Positions 24,260-34,994 of a stretch of 64,000 bases of DNA are shown one piece after another (the first letter of the stretch is position 1; every line of letters starts with the position of its first letter). Both the position numbers and the translations under genes were made by a program. Source of the DNA: Coccinella septempunctata (lineage: Eukaryota > Arthropoda > Insecta > Coleoptera > Coccinellidae); contig NC_058193.1 in the NCBI RefSeq assembly GCF_907165205.1, positions 34,609,521 through 34,673,520 of the forward strand, given 5' to 3'. The notes under the pieces are model-generated. The model was not told the origin of the DNA, ran no database searches, and was given only the letters and a program-made list of their open reading frames with translations.

Positions 24260-24288
24260 TTTGATATGGTAGGACCTACCATATCAAA
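24260..24288. repeat. 29-bp palindrome
   Basis: tttgatatggtagg and cctaccatatcaaa are perfect 14-base arms around a single A. It lies at the junction between unassigned sequence and a 'GACTC' family fragment, so it may mark a rearranged element end. Confidence 0.8.
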
Positions 24289-24540
24289 TTGGGTACTTTG
24301 GCTGAATACAACTCTGTTGGAAAGATTCACAGAGATGTGCATGCAGTGTCACAGTTTTATCTAGTTGTTCTGAAGGAAATTCTGTTTTTCCAGGGGTGGC
24401 ACAGCTCATTAGGAAAACTTAAAATGGCTATATCTTTTTATCAGGGCCGAATCGGAAAAAATAGTATAGGTAAAAAGTGTTTCTTTTGACCTCAAGAATC
24501 TACCGTTGAAATATTTGTACGAGTCAAAGACTCACCCTGA
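24289..24540 (-). mobile_element. 'GACTC' MITE-like family, terminal fragment
   Basis: The segment matches 30207-30446: ctttggctgaatacaactct, ccaggggtggcacagctcat, and the end gtacgagtcaaagactcacc. It keeps one element terminus and lacks the other half. The open frame 24289-24489 is fortuitous within the repeat. Confidence 0.7.
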
Positions 24541-25324
24541 AGAATTCTTCAAATAAAAAGTCAGATCAAACTCACCTCATTCGTCAATTTGACAAGTGTG
24601 AAGATAGTGGTGATTCAACATTTTATGATTGTTTTTCAAGACAAATCGAACTTTAAAAGTGGATGTCCTGGCCTGTGCCAGTTTCTTCTTTGATTTCTGA
24701 TGAATACTTCCTTTGATATCAAGCGAAAACGATCGTAGAAAGACGACTAGAGATGTGACAACACCTTTATCCTCGCAGATCGAAAACATATAATAACGGG
24801 TTATGTTTAGAAGCATAAGAAGAGGACGAAAATGACCCTGCTGTCTCTGCCATCAAACTATAAATACTGCCGTTGTAAATATGTCTCCAGATCATTTTCA
24901 ACCTTACTAACTAGCGATCGTTAAAGCTTCTTCACTTTGGTCTATTTCCGGTAAAACCGAGCTAACTGTACGGAATTTGAAGTTTTCAACAAAAAGCATC
25001 ACCCGAAAATAATCGTGATAAATGGTATTTCGTACTTTTCTGTTATCCCGAATATTAAGATGTTGGCAATTTGCCTGGTTTCAATTTTGGGCTGTGCCCA
25101 CTCCGTTTGTGCGGGATTTCGAATGATGCTCATTAAGTCTCGAATGTCCTTAATGAGCAATTGAAATTTTAAGTAGCGATTGATCGTTGAAGATGCCAGG
25201 GATTCTAATGAGCCATTTCCCACAAGTCAACGAAATAAGTCACTTCTTTATGGCAGTTCAACCTCAACTCTATACTGGTTTAATACCGAAGGTGACCAAT
25301 TTCCTTAAGCAAGAGCTCCTCCTC
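24541..25324. other. Intergenic, no gene seen
   Basis: AT-rich, with no recognised family. Short open frames on the minus strand (24816-24577, 25223-24999) have no motif and no supporting context. Confidence 0.35.
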
Positions 25325-27062
25325 GAAATTCTGAGACGCATACAAGTCAGAATTCTGAGATGAAAGCCGAAAATTCTGACTTGCAAGTAAGAAATCTGTG
25401 ATACAAGTCGAGATTCTGATATAGGTACCTACAAGTCAGAATTCTCAGTTATATGTCAGAATTCTGAGATACAGGTCAGAATTCTCAGCTGCAAGTCGAT
25501 TTTCTACGATGCAAGTCAGAATTTGTTGTCTCAAGTCAGAATTTGTTGTCTCAAGTCAAAATTCCGAGATACACATGTCAGAATTCTGAGCTGCAAATAG
25601 AAATTCTGCTTTTTATCTCAGAATTCCGACTTTTAACTAAGAATTCTGACTTCTGCCTCAGAATTTCGACTTATTGCTACTCAGAAACCTGCGTTTTATC
25701 CCGGAATTCCTACTTGATACTCAGAATTCTTACTTACGGGTCAGAATTCTTACTTCTATCTCAGAATTCTGACTTTTATCTCAGAAACCTGCGATTTATC
25801 TCGGAATTCCTACTTGCTACTCAGAATTCGTACTTACGGGTCAGAATTCCTACTTCTATCTCAGAATTCTGACTTTTATCTCAGAATTATATGTTGAATG
25901 TTCGAAATTCTGAGAATAAAGTCAGAATTCTGAGATAGAAGTAGGAATTCTGAACCGTAAGTAAGAATTCTGAGTATCAAGTGGAAATTCCGGGATAAAA
26001 CGCAGGTTTCTGAGTAGCAATAAGTCGAAATTCTGAGGCAGAAGTCAGAATTCTTAGTTGAAAGTCTGAATTCTGAGATAAAACGCAGGTTTCTGAGTTA
26101 CAATAAGTCGAAATTCTGAAGCAGAAGTCGGAATTCTTAGTTTTGTCGGAATTCTGAAGTAGAAGTTAGAATCCTGAGTTACAAAGAGGAATTCTGAGAT
26201 ACAAGTCAGAATTCTCAGCTAGTAATCGATATTCTGTGATGCAAGTCAAAATGCGGAGTTTCAAGTCGGAATTCTGAGTCGCAAGTCGAAATTCTGTGTT
26301 GCAAGTTGAAATTCTGAGACAAGACAGAATTCTCTATTGAAATTCGGAATTCTGACATGCAAGTCGGAAGTTTCAGTTCCAAGGAGATGTTGCAGTAGGC
26401 GGTTGATTTTTATCGTTTTGATGGTTAGTTGAAATTGGTAGAATTCCGACTTGAAACTGAAAATTCTGACTTGAATATCGAAATTTTTAATTATTTTAAC
26501 TCAGAATTCTGACTTCTATCTCAGAATTCCCTTAGAATTTTAATTTCCATCTCAGAATTCCTGCCCCTATATCAGAATTACGACATACAATTAAAAATTC
26601 TCAGATACAAGTCTGAATTTTAACTTGCAAGTCAGAATTCTGAGTTAGAATTGAAATTGGTTGAAATTTGTAAAATACTGACTTCAAACTCAGAATTTTG
26701 ACTTGTATCCCAAAATTTCCAATTATTGTAACACGGAATTCTGACTTTCATCACTGAATTCTGACTTTCATCACAGAATTCTGACTTTAATCACAGAAAT
26801 CTGACTTTCGTCACAGAATTCTGACCTTCCTCACAGAATTCTGACTTTTTTTTTTTGACAGAATTCTGACTTTCCTCGCAGAATTCTGACTTTCCTCACA
26901 GAATTCTGACTTTCCTCACAGAATTCTGACTTTCTTCACAGAATTCTGACTTTCATCACAGAATTCTGACTTTCTTCACAGAATTCTGACTTTCATCACA
27001 GAATTCTGACTTCAATCACAGAATTCTGACTTGCATATCAGAATTCCGACTTGCGAGTCGAA
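25325..27062. repeat. Palindrome-cored minisatellite, unit about 20 bp
   Basis: Dozens of degenerate units share the 12-base palindrome TCAGAATTCTGA followed by a variable 7-9 base spacer. Orientation of the spacer word changes along the block: mostly AAGTCAGAATTCTGAGATA-type at 25325-25600, the complementary CTCAGAATTCTGACTTTTA-type at 25600-25890, again the first type at 25900-26370, then GAATTCTGACTTTCATCACA at 26740-27050. The last part is a clean 20-bp tandem run of about 17 units with little divergence. Almost every unit has a GAATTC site. The 109-residue open frame at 25543-25872 only translates the repeat. The block ends about 770 bases before the slouch start codon. Confidence 0.95.
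25648..26046. repeat. Long inverted repeat inside the minisatellite
   Basis: The segment starting gacttctgcctcagaatttc at 25648 is mirrored by the one ending gaggcagaagtc at 26046, including the unusual words cagaaacctgcgttttatcc and ggataaaacgcaggtttctg. The arms are about 145 bases with few mismatches. On the left side about 104 bases, including the cagaaacctgcg word, are repeated a second time (about 25788-25890). This is more complex than simple slippage would give. Confidence 0.85.
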
Positions 27063-27830
27063 ATTACACATTTGGAAAAAATATTTTCATTCGGAACTTC
27101 AACGCTTCCATAAAAACTTATGTCAGAAATCCCCATGATCCGATTAAATGAAATAACACCTAATAAACCAAAATGAGCACTTCAGAGGCAAATAATTAGC
27201 AACAGTGGGCTAATGACCAACATCGACAACAAACATCGCGTACGGCCACTCAATTCACGTCCGAATCAATATGGCGCGGACGCAAAACATATGGACGCCT
27301 CATAATGCGATAATTAAATCCGAAATCCTGTCTCATAGAGCCCCAATAGGGCGTTGATGAGCTATAATTCAAATTCTCATAATGACAAACAGTATAATTC
27401 CCCACTAATTAAACGAGCACCAGTAACATTTTCAACTCTACTAAATTTAAATTGTTTCGCCAGCTCGTTCCCGGATAAGTGGCCTTTGTTTCAAAATATC
27501 CCCTGCAATCAGGCTCTGATAATTTCCCGGCTCTCTCTCCTTTTGTTATTACAAATCATATTCATAATTACAAAGCAAATAAACCGTCTGTCTCCTCCGT
27601 GTTTAAAAGCGCCCCTCCTACGGGCGAGCCGCCAATGGCGTGGCCGCCTCAACGATCCCCGGCCCAATGGAGTGTGACGCCTCCCCACCACGCGCGAGCG
27701 TGCGATAATTCGCCATTCTGCGCGACGTGCCGCATTTGATGTAGCCGCAACTCCGGTTTAGTAGCTCGAAACCCGGTTATCCGGCATATCGACGGGTTTG
27801 ACAATTCGGCGATGCGGTAAACAGCCTTTA
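27063..27830 (+). promoter_or_regulatory. slou: slouch upstream region and probable 5' UTR
   Basis: This single-copy stretch between the minisatellite and the slouch start codon is less AT-rich than the flanks, and GC-rich in its last 230 bases. It has several homeodomain-like cores: gataattaaatcc (27309), ccactaattaaac (27403) and aaataattagc (27189). The in-frame stop closest to the coding start is the TAG at 27762-27764, so the coding region cannot begin upstream of 27765 in this exon. No clear TATA box was identified. The promoter is placed here by position only. Confidence 0.5.
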
Positions 27831-28338
27831 ATGATGACAATGCTAATGATGGAACGCGCCAAACCGGAAGACGTCGAGAAGGATCGCTCGCCGATCCGGC
27901 CCGAAGGACCAATCTTTTTGCTGCCCAAGAGGATGTCCGACGATTCACGGGACGCCGACATGTGCGATAAACTGACGGACGACGACGACGTGGACGTGGA
28001 AAATGACGATACGTCGTCCTTGTGTCCGGTGGACCTGACCAGGAGGCACGACAAGTTGAGGAGCTTCGAGGGGTTGATACAGAAGAATGACTCTAATAGT
28101 GAATTTTTGTACAGTAAGGACTCCAAGGGGTCGGAGAGTGTTTGTAGTGATCTCAGTAGATCTCAGTCGCCTCCGGACAGGAGTCCGTCCGTCATTTCGA
28201 ACAATAGAAGGTTGGCGTTTTCCGTCGAGAATATCCTGGACCCGAATAAGTTTACGGGTAGGCAAAATGTTTATAGTGACGAGATGTGTTGTTGGAAACC
28301 GATGGACGAGACGGCAGACTATGAAGAAAGTGAAACTG
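27831..28338 (+). CDS. slou: slouch / NK1-class homeobox protein, exon 1
   Basis: This exon gives the N-terminal 169 residues of a homeodomain transcription factor expected to act in the nucleus; in Drosophila, slouch specifies subsets of muscle founders and neurons. The first in-frame ATG is at 27831; other ATGs at 27834, 27840, 27846 and 27849 could serve. An acidic run (TDDDDVDVENDD) is followed by a Ser-rich stretch (SRSQSPPDRSPSVIS). Then comes RLAFSVENILDPNKFTG, the TN/eh1-like motif of NK proteins known as a Groucho contact. The exon ends GAAACTG before a GTGAGT donor at 28339, splitting a Gly codon after its first base (phase 1). Joining it to 38341 keeps the frame open. An upstream exon cannot be excluded. 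Confidence 0.88.
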
Positions 28339-29774
28339 GTGAGTTCAATTTTTTTTCCACTCGGTTTCTTCGATCCTTTTCCTGCAACAAACTAAGCAAT
28401 TTTCAAGGAGAACATATTTAATACCGCCTCTGAAACCTTCTGTGGTAGTTGTGACCAAGACCAACGCGTGCTCTAGTAACGTTAGTTACCAGAACGCGAC
28501 AGTTGAGTAACATTGAGGTTCTGAACTGGTTACGAACACCTGCGCTGCTCACCGATTCACCTCTTCGCTCAATGTAAGGTGGCTTTTAGGAGATTTGAGG
28601 TAATTTTTGCAGCGCCTGAAAGCTCAGATGAGGTTTTGCGTGTCGCGTATATTGTTTGTTTAGTTCATTATCGATTTGACCGCAAAATTATGATCTTTTA
28701 GAGTAGGAGTTGATGTAGATGATTCGCGAGATGATTCGTAATGTTATGGAGTACCTATTGACGAGAAATTTCAGGATTATCTTGTTGAGTGAAACAGTAA
28801 CATTGGAGATATTAGTTCGGAAGCTACTGCCTTAAGTATAGGGATAATTATAACCGTTACAAAAACACAAACAAATCTTTATCAGTCAATTCCTCAATCA
28901 CGAAGATTAGTTATGTCTTTTAAAAGGGTTGAACCTTGTGAATTGAATGCGGATTTCCTTTAGGTACCTACAATGTGTCAAAAATAGGCTATTCACAGCA
29001 AAGAAATTATACTTCACCATTTATTCAAAATACTGTTGGGCGCAGCGTCACTCGCTAATACTAACTGTCTGACAATCTGGTAGCTTTAGAAGCGCTTTCA
29101 TAAAACTGATTGTCCGATCAACGATTTCTAGAATGTAATTACCGAAACCTTTTCATTTTTGAATATATTGAAGAAGTATATAACAAATGAGAATAATTGA
29201 TTGGACGTATAAACATGATAATTTGATGGTAGAATGATATTCCGAATGATCATCACTGAATAAATGATTGAAAAACAAACTGACGTCTTTTCGTCGATCA
29301 AGCGTTGATTCCCCGATCAAGATTTATGAAACCCGTGGTTAGTATACCGCATCGTACTTTTTTAGGCTATCCATGAATCTACCAAATTTTTGGCATTTTT
29401 TTTTTAATTCACTTGAATAACTTATGCTAGGAAAACGGCATTTTGTTCCTTTGATGAAAGCGGCTAAACATGAAAGGAACAAATGCATTGGCGGTTTTAC
29501 ACGGTAAAGTGACTTTACTCTTACTCTTTACTCCTTTGTTTTGTGTCATATTACATTTACCTATATGTTTTCCGTTGTTTTTCCTATATGTATTCTTATT
29601 ATGTAATTTTCGAAATTCTTCATCTTCTGTTTTACGCTGATTTGAGTTCTACTTAAACTCAACATTTATTTTGTCGACCGACGGTGAACCTAACCGTTTT
29701 CAGTTCTTTTCACAACATCCAAATACCTGCCTTAACTTAACTAATGTCCCAAAAGCATGTATCAAGCAATGAAA

Positions 29775-30448
29775 TATACAGGGTGATTCTTATCTTAGCC
29801 TTTTACAAATATTTCAACACTAGATTCTTCAGGTCGAAAGAAAACCCTTTTTCCTTTACCATTTTTTCCGAATCGGCTCGGCTTAAAAGATACAGGCTGT
29901 TGAAAAACCATGAAAAAATTTTATTATTAGTTCTATCTCACAAACGGTTGTGCCGAATGAAATGAATTTCGGAATATAATTTTCCATTAATTTGATGAAT
30001 ATTTTTCGAACACAAGATGTCACCCACGTTTTCCAGTATTCTCATTATGACCATAAGCTCCCATAAAAATTGCAAAAATTCAAAGAACCCAACTCTAATG
30101 AATATTTGAACGTTTTGTGAAATTCTTCATATTTTCTCGTATATAATGTGCCGTTTTCGAGTAATTTGTTCAAAACTAAATATCAGTGATATTCGGAAAA
30201 TTGGCTACTTTGGCTGAATACAACTCTGCTTAAAGGATCCACAGATGTGTAGTGTCAAAGATTTAGCTGGCTATTCTCAAGGTAATTCTGTTTCTCCAGG
30301 GGTGGCATAGCTCATTATAAAACCTTAGAATAGCTGTATCTATTCATCAGGTCCGAATCGGAAAAAATGGTATAGGAAAAAAATGTTTCTTTTGACCTAA
30401 AGAATTTACCGTTGAAATATTTGTACGAGCAAGGACTCAACCTGTATA
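29775..30448. mobile_element. 'GACTC' MITE-like element, full length
   Basis: The ends are tatacagggtgattct and actcaacctgtata, giving TA-flanked inverted termini, and the subterminal sequences are also complementary (aaatatttcaacactaga against taccgttgaaatattt; gaccgaatcgg-type words on both sides). At about 670 bp with no transposase, it fits a non-autonomous DNA element. Fragments of the same family lie at 15047, 24289, 45591 and 49957. The open frames inside are fortuitous. Confidence 0.78.
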
Positions 30449-30999
30449 AGTGCAGAATGATGCAGCTATCAGAAGAATTCTTATCGTCTGATTTTACTAA
30501 ACAGGGTGTAAATGGAGAGTTGCAAAAAATTTTAGGGTCAAAACTTTTTTGGTTGAGCAGCTTCTGCTTAGATGCATATGCAGAGCCACCTGAAAAGCAG
30601 TTTTTAATTATAGAAACCACAAAACTGGTAGAAATGAAATTGGGCTGACAGATAATAAGTCTAGTAAGTTAATTTTCGGGCTATTATTCATGTACACCTT
30701 GCGTAGTGTGTGTTAAAACAACTGTTTATTATTGTAATTCAATAGAACCACATAGATACCGTCGAAGACTTTTAAAACTTCATTTCTTTCTTCTTTTCAC
30801 TAAGTAAGTAAAGTTAAAAAGTACTTAAGTTGAAATCGAAGTACCTACCATCATGCTAGGATCTTTTATACGACAGAATATCGACCATATCGTGTATACC
30901 AAAAGACCAAAAACCAAAACATGGCCGTCCAAAATGGCGGAAATCTTAGACCATAGAATTTACTGCTAATTCCTCAGCTATATTTGGACCAAATCAATC

Positions 31000-31480
31000 G
31001 ACACCAACCCCCCGAAATTGTCCACCCAGCCATACCAAAACAAGCAGACCGTGAACCGATTCCCGTTCATCGAGACGGGGGTTGGGAGGGAGGGGAAGCA
31101 TCGGCGTCAAGTTGGCCGGGCATACACACATAACCAACGGACGGAATGGCGTCGATTAAAACGCCAAATCCGGGGCTCACTATGATTAAGCGCCGGTAAT
31201 TCGAGAACATCGCGGACGTTTGTGAAATCAATACGTAACAACCGACAAACGTGTTAACCGCATTCATTTGTCCGTACGCCGCGGAAACAATGCGGTGCGG
31301 TGGCGCTGTCACTGTGGCCCACCGTCGGAATGGCCAACTGGGATGTCCGATCTTGTCGGTTGCCATTTGGCCCATCGATCGGGTTTATTCGAAAATTACG
31401 CTGATGGGCATGGGCGATTATGGGCCGTTTATGCCGTTTTAGAGGCTTCGGAGAGTGACAGTTGATGGGCCATGGTTTGA
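31000..31480. promoter_or_regulatory. Candidate intronic regulatory island of slouch
   Basis: GC-richer single-copy sequence in the intron (for example ggaatggcgtcgattaaaac, gcgccggtaattcgagaac, cgccgcggaaacaatgcgg). Open frames exist on both strands, as expected from low stop density in GC-rich DNA, but none has a motif or splice context. A conserved enhancer is the simplest reading. The evidence is compositional. Confidence 0.35.
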
Positions 31481-31489
31481 ACATAGGTA

Positions 31490-32718
31490 TACTTCATTCA
31501 AATTTATTTTAGCAGTCGGTTGGCCATGAAATGATTTTCTCAAGTTTTTGTAACTAGAACGAAGTAAGGTTGGCACTCATGAGATGTCGTTAATGTCATA
31601 ACGCCGTTGCCACAACTAATATCAATTTTTATTACGAAAATTCGAAAATGCCGAAAGTGATTGAAAAAAGAGACAGGGTTTCAGGAAGTGCTATTTAGAA
31701 TTCAGGTCCGCTCATTCAAATAGTTATACCCTGACATTCTAAAACCCTTAATACGTCAGACGATAGCGAACATATTCAATGTAACAGAACTTATATAATG
31801 TTTCATCTGAATCTAAACGATTTATATTTCAGCTGGATATTTCCACAATTAGAAAGATTGTGAATGAAGAGGATGACAAAGAATTTCCTTCTATTGGGAG
31901 ACCCAAAAAAGTGGTGGCATTTGAAAATTTTATGTTTGAGTGAATAAATGCGAAAAGTTTACTACAGGATTTTCGATAAATGTCATCGGAGAATAAGTTC
32001 CCTAAAATGGATTTTTCTATTTTTCATTTGAATTGTCCTATACATTGTAAATGTCTTAAGGTACTAATAAATACCTAATTATTATTATTTCATCAATGTA
32101 TTAAGATGAATAGCCACAAATACGCGCAAGTTGCCCTGTTACTTGTTTATTGATGTGGAATTTTTGTTCAGAGGTGAAGTTCATCTTGACTTGAAACTTC
32201 CTTCAATTCCTTTTACTTATATTGATGCAAGATGATTTTTGTTGAAGAATTTAACATTCTTGTAATTATCTGTTAATTCCTTCGGGAGATACCCAATTCC
32301 CAACCACTGCATCATGTGCATTTCATCTTCGGGTTAATATTTTTGAAATTTACAAATGATGTAACGTATTCAAACTTCAGCCAAAGAAGATAACGAACAT
32401 TAACTCTCCTCAAGTTAGTGCATATTATGATAGTATACTGATCTCTTGTATTTTCCATGCAAATAACTGGATTTGGTATGCCTTCAATCAGTTTGTATGA
32501 ACTTCAATTATGTTCGTCACATATTTTCCGAAGAGATTCGACTTTGTGATAAAATACGTAATAACAGAAACTTTTACGTAGAACGGGCAACATAGCGTTG
32601 ATTTAAAACCCAAAAATGTTTTGACAAGCTTCATAACCCCACATTTTCGTACTATACAGAGTGAAATGTGTCAAATTTCCAAGGCCAACCGACTGCTAAA
32701 ATAAAATTGAATGAAGTA
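31490..32718. mobile_element. 'TATAC' element, copy 1, about 1.23 kb
   Basis: The element is bounded by inverted repeats of about 36 bases: tacttcattcaaatttattt ... cagtcggttggcc at the left and ggccaaccgactgctaaaat ... gaatgaagta at the right, flanked by TA on both sides. A near-identical copy is at 43820-45039 and a deleted one at 51586-52124. Inside, at 31647, a short frame beginning MPKVIEKRDRVSGSAI is followed by a putative intron (caatgtaac near 31780, tatatttcag near 31833) and then a frame containing STIRKIVNEEDDKEFPSIGR that ends in TGA. This looks like the helix-turn-helix start of a transposase gene kept as a remnant. Confidence 0.85.
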
Positions 32719-32884
32719 TAGCTACACGTGATAGGAAGTGTCAGATTTGGGATAATTTCGGATATTAGTTATTATTTCTTATAAAGAATGAGGAATTTAT
32801 AGAGACTTATCGAAAATGAATGAAGGGATGAAAGAATTTACCGTCATTCATGCAGTAAAAGTTTGGGGTCGCCAAGTTTTTGAA

Positions 32885-34145
32885 AATTTCTTGATCTTGT
32901 CTTAATATCAAGACAAGATCCAGAAGTTATTTTAGATTTCTTGTCAAGAAAACAAGAGATTTTGAAATACCTTGTCTATATATAACCATGAATACGCTAA
33001 AACGTCTTTATTAGTGTAAAAGTTTACTTATTTTAACATAAAATCCATCCTATTAATATTATTTGCTCACATTTTTTGTGTAAATCAAAAATGTTTGGGA
33101 TAATCTTGTTGAAACTCCAGTTGGAATCTATAGATTTGAAATGCTTATACTTTCAGGCATACAATTTTTTTACCTTTAGAAAAACATGGCACATATGTAA
33201 TTTTGGCTTATTTATTATTTTCGCTGTTGGCACTTGTGTCCACCTGAATTTCGAAACAAAATCAGAATTTCTTCCTGTCAGTATTGGTACTAGTACCTAC
33301 CACTATCTTGCATTGGTGAATGCTGCTGCTTTTTCTTTTTACTGACGCTTTCGCAGCTACAGTTTCAGATTCAAATTAATCATTTTCACTCGCATTAGTA
33401 GATCATTTTATATTTTTACTAAAACTTACGTTTCTCTCTATTGTTTGTTAGTGAATATTCTAAGTCAGCACCGGAGCCAAATGGCTCAGCTGACGTTCTG
33501 TTTACTGAAGAGTCAATATCACTTATGGTAAAATAAGTCTACCACTTTGTGATCATCAAGAGTGGGTATAGAAACAAGTTGCAATTCAGTTCAAAGCCGA
33601 TTGAGGGGTGAAGACGTATAAGGTGGCAAAGTCAAGTTCAATTGACAGAACTGGGTCCGTAAGCAGTGGCGTATCGATAAATAATAGTAATAGGTAAAGT
33701 TAAATAGAAAATAATTTGAAACAACTTTTGTGCCAAAACGTTGTCATTATTAAAATTGCACTCTCTGATTGTACGATAGTCACGCCAATGCACACTTGTG
33801 GGACATACCAAAGGGAGCCTAGTATGTTCCATGTCCCATTGAGCCTTCTTTCTATGTTTTCTTGGTAATAATAACCTCACTCAACTAAACGGGGTAAAAA
33901 GTGCAACAGACGTCATTTTGAGTTCATCAGAAAACAAATAAATATCGGGGAACCACCAGATTTTCGTGTTAGCACGAAACGCAATGAACAGTTCGACAGA
34001 TGTCACGCTGGTTAAGCAACAAATTTCAAGATCTTGAAATTTCTTGAGTCTAGACAAGAGTTAATATGCCAAGAAAACGCCAAGACAAGATTTTTGAAAT
34101 TTCTTGACTTTTCCTCAAGACAAGACAAGAAGTTTGTCATCAAGA
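32885..34145 (+). mobile_element. 'CAAGAC' element, long copy
   Basis: Both ends are dense in CAAGACAAGA and its complement (gatcttgtctt/aagacaagatc at 32893-32920; caagacaagacaag near 34117), with a gaaatttcttgac motif at each side. The interior 33485-33700 is the reverse complement of 53350-53530. Compared with that shorter copy, this one has about 490 extra bases between 32993 and 33482, probably a separate insertion. The open frame at 33076-33345 falls in that insert and has no recognisable domain. Confidence 0.7.
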
Positions 34146-34316
34146 CAGGAAAGTATGACAACTGACAGTTTAGGGTTAGGTTAGGTGTACTTGTTGAAAA
34201 CAAGCATCGTCCACATCCCTATATCTTTCAATTTTAACCATAAAAATTCATTATTCATGGTTCCTCTATCCATCGAAAGACAAAATCTCAACAGACAGTT
34301 CTACGTTGTGAATTAA

Positions 34317-34601
34317 GCTACATTCACAATCAATTCACGGGCCGAAGTGCACTTCGGCACGGAAGCTTAGCATATGGCGTTCTCCGTTTCCATTCACAAT
34401 GAAATTCAAGCCAAAATTTCTTGCAAGTTGCAAACTATCACTTCGGCAAGCAATTTCGTGCCGGCTATAGATGATGCTGATGCTTATGTTTTGATCAGTT
34501 ACATTTTTGATTCATTTGAGTATTTGGTACCAAGATTATTGCGAATGGTAAATTTCGTGCCGAAGTGCACTTCGGCCCGCGAATTGATTGTGAATGCAGC
34601 T
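34317..34601. mobile_element. MITE with TTAA target sites, 285 bp
   Basis: Inverted ends of about 45 bases (gctacattcacaatcaattc ... gccgaagtgcacttcggc at the left and its mirror at the right) are flanked by TTAA at 34313-34316 and 34602-34605. A TTAA duplication is characteristic of piggyBac-type transposition. Each end contains GCCGAAGTGCACTTCGGC, itself an 18-base palindrome. No coding capacity, so it would be mobilised in trans. Confidence 0.82.
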
Positions 34602-34994
34602 TTAACAAGCTATTCAATAATAATGTTCGTGCTTTCAGAGCTCAAAATACACCGTATCAAAGGTGAAAATGCTCGAAATGATTTTTAGCCCAGATTCAGG
34701 TTAATTTTTTCACGCTGTCGAATTTTGACAGACCTGGTTTTTTGTGTTAATTGAAATTCACAGTATTCACTCTCTTATAGGGTCTGCAAACCAAAGTTTT
34801 TATATAAAATCCGGTGTAGAGTCCTTTGCGAGAAGCCCGAATCTTAAAAACGCCTGGAAATAAACAAACTGGGTGAACCACCACACTGTGAGCCACAGAA
34901 TCACCATATTCTTCCTGTCAAATCAATTTGGAAATACTGTAAGGTGTTCGTTGTTAAAAATTGATTGGCAATTAGCAGTTTTTTTACGTCCTAA

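Noticed and set aside
24289..24489. 66-codon frame with a GTLAEYNSVGKIHRD start.
   Set aside because: The sequence is a fragment of the 'GACTC' repeat, present in several copies that do not keep the frame.
25543..25872. 109-codon open frame with repeating SEF/QNSDF words.
   Set aside because: It simply translates the 20-bp minisatellite unit. The repeating peptide follows the DNA period, and no domain or start context is present.
25325..27062. Regular spacing of a palindromic core looked like a CRISPR array.
   Set aside because: The period is about 20 bases with 7-9 base, partly conserved spacers, there is no cas gene, orientation flips along the block, and the host is a eukaryote.
27798..27830. 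An earlier TTG could open the slouch frame 33 bases upstream of the first ATG.
   Set aside because: Insect nuclear genes very rarely start at TTG. Five in-frame ATGs follow from 27831, so the start was placed there.
27479..28265. Several open frames of 60-122 codons on both strands overlapping slouch exon 1 and its upstream region.
   Set aside because: They are shadows of a GC-rich coding exon and its flank. None has motifs or a splice context, while the plus-strand slouch frame has both.
33076..33345. 89-codon hydrophobic frame, possibly membrane protein.
   Set aside because: It lies in the unmatched insert of a repeat element, is AT-rich with Phe/Leu bias expected from T-rich DNA, and has no family likeness.
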